Source: Methylophilales bacterium UBA4017
Lineage (GTDB): Bacteria; Pseudomonadota; Gammaproteobacteria; Burkholderiales; Methylophilaceae
Direction of reading: 5' to 3'
NCBI GenBank assembly: GCA_002384685.1
Contig: DGAZ01000043.1
Location: 103,808-115,481 of the forward strand
DNA length: 11,674 nt
Positions 7,432 to 11,674 of this stretch are shown here, one piece after another. The first letter of the stretch is position 1. Each line of letters opens with the position of its first letter. The position numbers and the translations under genes are program-made. Under the pieces are notes generated by a model. It did not search any database, was not told where the DNA came from, and saw only the letters and a list, made by a program, of their open reading frames with translations.

Positions 7432-8565
7432 ATGACCAAAAATAATTCAATTAATCTGCTCAAAAATTTAACTCCAAGTGCCTTTTTAAAAAAATACTGG
7501 GGTAAACAAGCTCTATTCTTAAACAATGTAATTGATATAAGTGGTGCAGCACTTTCGAAGCGCATTGTTTTTAATTTAATTAAGAGTGAAAACATTGAAT
7601 CAAAAATAATTTCATTTGAAGACGGTGCTATCCAAACAGCCTATGGACCATTTAATAAGATTAGAGATGATAAGCACCACTCATTGCTTATTCATAAATT
7701 TAATCTTATCCATCAATTCTCATATGATTTATTCCAAAGTATTAACTTTATTCCCTACTGTCTGCATGATGACGTAATGATGAGCTTTTCCTCTAAAGGA
7801 GGCGGTGTTGGTCCTCATTCAGATTCTTATGATGTTTTTTTAATTCAGGGTCAAGGAGAGAAGAGCTGGGATATTGGCGTAACTGATAAAAAAAGGTTTC
7901 AATCTGCTGCTGGATCTCATAATACTAATGAATTTACGTCAACACAACAATTTATAGCAAAGCCTGGTGATGTGTTGTATGTTCCTCCCTTTACTCCTCA
8001 TCACGGTGTTTCGCTGACTGACGATTGTGTTACCTACTCTATTGGGTTTCGATCACCAAGCAACAGTGAGATTAGAAACCGTTACCTTGAATTTTTATTA
8101 GATGATAATCAGCAAAGTAATATATTGTTTAAAGATCTGCGTCTTGATGAACATGCCAAAGCATCTATTCCAGATTCTCTTGCCTCTTTTATTAAAAAAA
8201 ATATAACCATACATAACGAACCAGATCGTATGAATGACTTTGTTGGTATTTTTCTCTCAGAACCTCACGATACTGCAATTTTTACAAAGAAAAAGATTAC
8301 AGAAAAAACATTCAGGAAGATTGATATCGAGACAATGCTCTATCTTGATATTCATACAAGGGCAGTTATTCACCAAAATAACTTTTACATAAATGGTGAG
8401 AAGGTAGTTGTTGCCAAGAAGAACTATATCTTTTTTAGTGCCCTTTTTAACCAGAAGAAGATGCCTATTACGCCAAATAAAGCCAATAGCGACCTAGCTG
8501 AGGCCATCATATACTTATTGTCCGAAGGATACATAACTTTTAAAAAATACCACTTTATGATTTAA
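7432..8565 (+). CDS. roxA: RoxA/YcfD-like 2-oxoglutarate oxygenase (ribosomal protein L16 arginine hydroxylase)
   Basis: This JmjC-type, Fe(II)- and 2-oxoglutarate-dependent cupin oxygenase belongs to the family that hydroxylates an arginine of ribosomal protein L16 in E. coli. The length of 377 fits E. coli RoxA (373). LKKYWGKQALFL (19-30) is the usual N-terminal opening. GGGVGPHSDSYDVFLIQGQG (123-142) supplies the metal ligands H129 and D131, and PPFTPHHG (185-192) supplies the distal histidine, H190. SIGFRSPS (203-210) matches the end of the cupin barrel, and a dimerisation and winged-helix-like C-terminal part follows. The residue aligned with E. coli R140, near the co-substrate site, is K144 here. 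It starts 49 bp from pyrD on the opposite strand. Its stop codon overlaps that of the convergent hydrolase gene. Substrate assignment rests on family membership only. Confidence 0.86.
   Translation: MTKNNSINLLKNLTPSAFLKKYWGKQALFLNNVIDISGAALSKRIVFNLIKSENIESKIISFEDGAIQTAYGPFNKIRDDKHHSLLIHKFNLIHQFSYDLFQSINFIPYCLHDDVMMSFSSKGGGVGPHSDSYDVFLIQGQGEKSWDIGVTDKKRFQSAAGSHNTNEFTSTQQFIAKPGDVLYVPPFTPHHGVSLTDDCVTYSIGFRSPSNSEIRNRYLEFLLDDNQQSNILFKDLRLDEHAKASIPDSLASFIKKNITIHNEPDRMNDFVGIFLSEPHDTAIFTKKKITEKTFRKIDIETMLYLDIHTRAVIHQNNFYINGEKVVVAKKNYIFFSALFNQKKMPITPNKANSDLAEAIIYLLSEGYITFKKYHFMI
8562..8565. other. Interlocked stop codons of convergent roxA and MBL hydrolase genes
   Basis: TTAA holds the TAA stop of roxA (8563-8565) and, on the minus strand, the TAA stop of the hydrolase gene (complement of 8562-8564). 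The 4-bp tail-to-tail overlap repeats the arrangement seen at clpA and the transferase gene. No intrinsic terminator is visible on either side. Confidence 0.9.
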
Positions 8566-9332
8566 ACGGTCACCCAATCAATACCATGGTCTTGGCTTAT
8601 TATCTTTACGAATGAGCTTTCTTTTCCTATCGCATCTCCAAGGATTTTTTTTACTATATCCGGGTGATTATTTTTATCACTTAAGTGGGCTGCGCCAATA
8701 AATTTAAATCCTTCGGCATTAATCTCTTTTAATATTTTTGCTGCTTCGTGATTGCTTAAGTGGCCATATCTTCCTCCAATTCTTATCTTTAAGCTCTCAG
8801 GGTATTCTGACTGATTCAACATTTCCTGGTCATGATTTGCTTCTAAGACAAGTGACTTAACATTGGATAGTGATCCGATTAAATTTTTACTTCCATATCC
8901 AAGGTCGGTAATAATTGCAAATGATGTCGCATCAGTCTCAAACTTGAACTGAACAGGTTCCCGTGCGTCGTGAGGAACAACAATAGGTGTCACTACAATT
9001 GCTTTAATATTAAAAGTAGCCAGGCTATCAATAAATCGGTATTCAATATCAAATGAATTTTTAATTTTTTTTGCGCACATTTTAAACGTGCCATGTGTAA
9101 GGTAAACTGGGATGGTATGCTTGTTAGCTAAACTAAATGCTCCTCTGATATGATCCTCATGCTCATGGGTAAGCAATATGGCTGTTATGTCTTCTGCATT
9201 GATATTCAGATTTGCTAACCTTTTTTCCGTTTCCGCTAAACCAAAGCCACAATCGACTAACAGTAAAGTATCATTATCCTGAACAACAAAAGAATTACCT
9301 AGGCTCCCACTTCCTATGGAACAAAATTGCAT
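8562..9332 (-). CDS. Metallo-beta-lactamase-fold hydrolase, YycJ/WalJ-like
   Basis: This cytoplasmic dinuclear-metal hydrolase of 256 residues belongs to the MBL group that includes YycJ/WalJ and resembles PhnP. Members are thought to be nucleases or phosphodiesterases. It opens with FCSIGSGSLGNSF (3-15), typical of the group. The metal motif THEHEDHI (55-62) gives H56, H58, D60 and H61. Further ligand candidates are H121 in VPHDA, D143 in ITDLG and H216 in AAHLSD. EANHD (165-169) and GHLSN (190-194), with H191, are group signatures. It is the third gene of dapA-bamC-MBL. The bamC stop (9333-9335) directly abuts its ATG with no gap, so translation is probably coupled. No Shine-Dalgarno site is visible. 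The substrate cannot be set from sequence. Its place behind bamC does not by itself imply an envelope role. Confidence 0.9.
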   Translation of the reverse strand: MQFCSIGSGSLGNSFVVQDNDTLLLVDCGFGLAETEKRLANLNINAEDITAILLTHEHEDHIRGAFSLANKHTIPVYLTHGTFKMCAKKIKNSFDIEYRFIDSLATFNIKAIVVTPIVVPHDAREPVQFKFETDATSFAIITDLGYGSKNLIGSLSNVKSLVLEANHDQEMLNQSEYPESLKIRIGGRYGHLSNHEAAKILKEINAEGFKFIGAAHLSDKNNHPDIVKKILGDAIGKESSFVKIISQDHGIDWVTV

Positions 9333-10697
9333 TTACTTAACTTGCTCGTAAATAATCCTGAGTACTTGTTGGCCTTGCTTGGAGTTATTATATGATCCGT
9401 CCGGATGCTCTAAATATACTTTAGCCATACCGTCCATATCGACAATTTTTACTCTATATCGATTCTCATTGCCTGGGTTATCGTCTTCGGAGCCCCATAA
9501 ATCAAATAGTGAAAAATCTGTCTCTGAGTATGGTTTTCTAGCGCTGTCGTCTGCCTTATTTAAAACAGCTCCTGGTGATGGAGCAGACAGCTTCTCCTTT
9601 TTACCTTCGCTATCCTTAGCTTTTTCATTACTTTCGCCATCATCCCAAAACATCAAGCTATCTAAAATACCTTTCTCTTGTGCCACTTCTTCGCCGGGCA
9701 ATTCTAAATCCTTATATTTCACGTAGAAAATTCCCTCACTTCTATCTCTGTCTTCCGTTATAAAGCCGATGATGTCAAGGGCTAAACCTAGTCTTCTCCA
9801 TGCCCTGTCATATGGATCGGCCATTTTAATAAAATAGCCCTGCTCTGAATTAACCAGTTCAGCTTTGATTATTTCTTGTGGGTTCTGAATTCTTTCCTTA
9901 GCATCAAAATCCGTTGATCCAAGCTTTATCATTAACCTTCTCAGTATCTCAGAATTTATCTCGTAATCATCAATCTTAGTATCATCATTAATTTTCATCT
10001 CTTGATTTTGTGTTTCACCATCTGATTTATAGCCTTCAATTGCATATATACTTTCTGGGTTATAGCCTGATTCTCTTGTGGCAAGTATTCTTTTATGTTC
10101 ATCGGAACCTGAGTTAGACGACCTGTGAGAAAGGAATATCTCCGTTGTGCCTTGTTGCGAACCATTTTCTAACCTTGTTCTAAACTTTCTTCTATCTGCA
10201 AAACCACTCATATTGTCTAGCCAGGCATCAAGTTTGGATGCAACCCCCTCGTTCGATTTTAGTTCGGACGTCTTAATCCATTCCGTTTCAATTACTCCGG
10301 TCCGCTTATTTGCTACCTTCACCCTAAACCCCATGTCCTCCCAAAAATCTTGCACATGAGGCCACACCGTATCAGGATCTTTTTTAACAAGGAGCCATCG
10401 CATATTGCCTGATTTGATAATTTTTAGCCCCTGAGGATCTTCCACAACTTTCACCGCTTTACTTTGGGGTGCATTTTGTTTCTTTTGATAATTTTTATAG
10501 GACTTTCCTTCGCCTGGTACCTCGTAATCGGATTGCGTCTCTATCTGACTAAGGTCAGGGGGAATTTCAAGTTTTCTAGCCCTTGATGAACTAACGTAAT
10601 CAGGGGCTGTTATATCGTCAATAATATCAAAATCTGATATCGATGAGCAGGACACCCCTAAAAAAATTGTTGCAAGTAGTAAAAAATGTTTACGCAT
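9333..10697 (-). CDS. bamC: Outer membrane protein assembly factor BamC (lipoprotein, long form)
   Basis: BamC is a lipoprotein of the BAM complex that folds beta-barrel proteins into the outer membrane. The signal peptide covers residues 1-16 with a lipobox-like LGVSC and lipidated C17. Glycine at -3 is unusual, where Leu is the norm. An unstructured, BamD-contacting type N-terminus follows, with the family-like ARKLEIPPDLS (40-50). Helix-grip domain 1 starts at MRWLLV (99-104), runs through WPHVQDFWEDMGF (112-124) and GVIETEWIK (134-142), and ends near 265. Domain 2 starts near 277 (IKAELVNSEQGYFI) and ends at the C-terminus (RYRVKIVDMDG, QQVLRIIYEQVK). It is interrupted by an acidic, low-complexity insertion at about 335-408. 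That makes the protein 454 residues against 344 in E. coli. Its ATG overlaps the dapA stop by 8 bp, the conserved dapA-bamC pair. Confidence 0.9.
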   Translation of the reverse strand: MRKHFLLLATIFLGVSCSSISDFDIIDDITAPDYVSSSRARKLEIPPDLSQIETQSDYEVPGEGKSYKNYQKKQNAPQSKAVKVVEDPQGLKIIKSGNMRWLLVKKDPDTVWPHVQDFWEDMGFRVKVANKRTGVIETEWIKTSELKSNEGVASKLDAWLDNMSGFADRRKFRTRLENGSQQGTTEIFLSHRSSNSGSDEHKRILATRESGYNPESIYAIEGYKSDGETQNQEMKINDDTKIDDYEINSEILRRLMIKLGSTDFDAKERIQNPQEIIKAELVNSEQGYFIKMADPYDRAWRRLGLALDIIGFITEDRDRSEGIFYVKYKDLELPGEEVAQEKGILDSLMFWDDGESNEKAKDSEGKKEKLSAPSPGAVLNKADDSARKPYSETDFSLFDLWGSEDDNPGNENRYRVKIVDMDGMAKVYLEHPDGSYNNSKQGQQVLRIIYEQVK

Positions 10698-11562
10698 CAG
10701 CAGCTACCAAGGCTTTGATAACAAAGCTTTCATGGTCTTTATGTAATGCCACCATGGGCAGCCGCATAAATGGTTTAATTATACCTTTGTAGGCAAGTAT
10801 CCATTTAACTGGGATAGGATTTGATTCAATAAACATCGCTTTATGCAACAATGCCAACTTGGCGTTTAGTTGCTTTGCCTCAGATATACTCTGATTATTA
10901 ATCAAGCTACATATCCGGTGCATCTCAAGGGGTTTAACATTTGCAGTAACTGAAATTACTCCGTTTCCGCCCTCCTCCAAAAACTCAACAAAACTCAAAT
11001 CATCTCCACTAATAAAAGAAAAATTGCCATTTACTTCATTTTTTATAGCTTTTATTCTAGATATGTCGCCCGTAGCATCCTTAATCCCCACTATATTGTC
11101 CACAGAACTTAATTCGATAACGGTATGATTTTCCATATCAACACCCGTTCTTGATGGGACGTTGTAAAGAATCTGCGGTAGATTAACTGCGCGAGCTATT
11201 GCCTTGTAGTGCTCAACTAACCCCCTTTGGGAGGGCTTATTGTAATAAGGAGTAACTAGTAATGATGCGTCTGCACCAGCTTTTTTAGCGGCTTGCGTTA
11301 AGTAGATAGCTTCTTTTGTTGAATTTGCCCCTGTTCCAGCTATTAAAGGTACCCTGCCTCGTATAAATTTTACTGCTTGCTCTATAAGGTAAATATGCTC
11401 ATCAAAGTCTACCGTCGCAGCCTCACCAGTCGTCCCAACGACACAAATACCGTCAGAATGATTTTGAATATGAAAGTCTAATAACTCGTTATAGCTCTTA
11501 ATATCTAACGAACCATCGGCATTCATTGGAGTAACAAGCGCTACGATACTTCCTTGAAACAT
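10690..11562 (-). CDS. dapA: 4-Hydroxy-tetrahydrodipicolinate synthase
   Basis: DapA condenses pyruvate with aspartate semialdehyde, the first committed step to diaminopimelate (cell wall) and lysine. The 290 residues match E. coli (292) almost without gaps. The active site is complete: T44 and T45 in GTTGEA, Y107 in TPYYNKP, Y133 and R138 in YNVPSRTG, and the Schiff-base lysine K161 in GIKDATGD. GTGANSTKEA (76-85) and SGDD (185-188) are also standard. At the lysine feedback site A49, H56, N80, E84 and Y106 are kept, but S48 and H53 of E. coli are A48 and F53. Inhibition is therefore plausible but may be altered. The start is well supported by an AGGA Shine-Dalgarno at 5-nt spacing. bamC overlaps its 3' end by 8 bp. 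Confidence 0.97.
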   Translation of the reverse strand: MFQGSIVALVTPMNADGSLDIKSYNELLDFHIQNHSDGICVVGTTGEAATVDFDEHIYLIEQAVKFIRGRVPLIAGTGANSTKEAIYLTQAAKKAGADASLLVTPYYNKPSQRGLVEHYKAIARAVNLPQILYNVPSRTGVDMENHTVIELSSVDNIVGIKDATGDISRIKAIKNEVNGNFSFISGDDLSFVEFLEEGGNGVISVTANVKPLEMHRICSLINNQSISEAKQLNAKLALLHKAMFIESNPIPVKWILAYKGIIKPFMRLPMVALHKDHESFVIKALVAADA

Positions 11563-11674
11563 AATTTTCCTATATCAAATTTACTTAAAGATTCTACTTG
11601 AAACGTACTATTAGTGGTTGACATTTCTTTATAACTAAAAAGTATATAATAATAATAATATATTACTTAAAATT
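11563..11674. promoter_or_regulatory. Noncoding leader of dapA and possible divergent promoter at window edge
   Basis: The last 112 bases hold no gene. On the plus strand a perfect TTGACA (11618-11623) is followed by TATATA (11643-11648, 19-bp spacer) or TATAAT (11645-11650, 21-bp spacer). Both spacers are longer than the ideal 17, so a promoter firing rightward out of the window is possible but not certain. The region ends in an AT-only tract with AAT repeats (about 11648-11660), flanked by an imperfect inverted repeat, AAGTATATA (11640-11648) against TATATTACTT (11659-11668). For dapA, a TAGAAT -10-like box lies on the minus strand (complement of 11591-11596) without a good -35. I do not call a dapA promoter with confidence. 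Confidence 0.4.
11568..11571 (-). promoter_or_regulatory. Shine-Dalgarno site of dapA
   Basis: On the minus strand AGGA (complement of 11568-11571) lies 5 nt before the dapA ATG. It is the only textbook-like ribosome binding site I find at a gene start in this window, and it fixes the dapA start. Confidence 0.75.

Noticed and set aside
9379..9726. Plus-strand open frame of 115 codons inside bamC
   Set aside because: It is antisense to the acidic and low-complexity part of a well supported gene, with Ser/Leu/Pro-rich composition and no recognisable domain.
11648..11660. AAT triplet tract as a microsatellite or CRISPR-like repeat
   Set aside because: Only about four copies of a three-base unit in AT-rich noncoding DNA; too short and simple to call more than low complexity.
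1..11674. An undescribed defence, toxin or biosynthetic system
   Set aside because: Every gene fits a known core family with normal length and order typical of housekeeping operons. No orphan genes, transposases or odd-composition segments are visible.

Overview
This is an ordinary but very compact stretch of bacterial core genome. It is visibly AT-rich. The genes point to a proteobacterium, most likely beta or gamma. SecF carries the GYSVNESVVVFDRVREN form of its conserved motif. A BamC lipoprotein lies directly behind dapA. PyrD is the class 2 quinone-linked type, and there is a RoxA-type ribosomal oxygenase. Small gaps, overlapping genes and AT-richness resemble streamlined marine or symbiotic lineages, but the window alone does not prove that. 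I saw no mobile elements, CRISPR, tRNA or rRNA genes, and no horizontally acquired island.

Layout. (1) Positions 1-5750, plus strand: a tight run of secD (5' end outside the window), secF, a CNNM/CorC-type membrane protein with CBS domains, clpS and clpA, with gaps of 2, 9, 10 and 8 bp. (2) Positions 5747-7382, minus strand: pyrD followed by a glutathione S-transferase family gene that overlaps it by 26 bp. The stop codon of the transferase gene overlaps that of clpA. (3) Positions 7383-7431: a 49-bp divergent intergenic region holding a perfect 9-bp inverted repeat. The repeat appears to build two outward-facing promoters. (4) Positions 7432-8565, plus strand: a RoxA/YcfD-like 2-oxoglutarate oxygenase. 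(5) Positions 8562-11562, minus strand: dapA, bamC and a YycJ/WalJ-like metallo-beta-lactamase-fold hydrolase, overlapping or abutting head to tail. The stop codon of the last gene overlaps that of roxA. (6) Positions 11563-11674: noncoding leader of dapA, with a possible plus-strand promoter for a gene beyond the right edge.

Functionally, SecDF drives late steps of Sec export, and BamC is part of the outer-membrane protein insertion machine that receives Sec-exported substrates. ClpS and ClpA, with ClpP encoded elsewhere, degrade N-degron and other substrates. DapA opens lysine/diaminopimelate synthesis, PyrD serves pyrimidine synthesis, and RoxA modifies the ribosome.

I do not see an undescribed multi-gene system. 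The best second-look items are the symmetric divergent promoter palindrome, the two convergent gene pairs with interlocked stop codons and no terminator, the rarity of Shine-Dalgarno sites, and a long acidic insertion in BamC.
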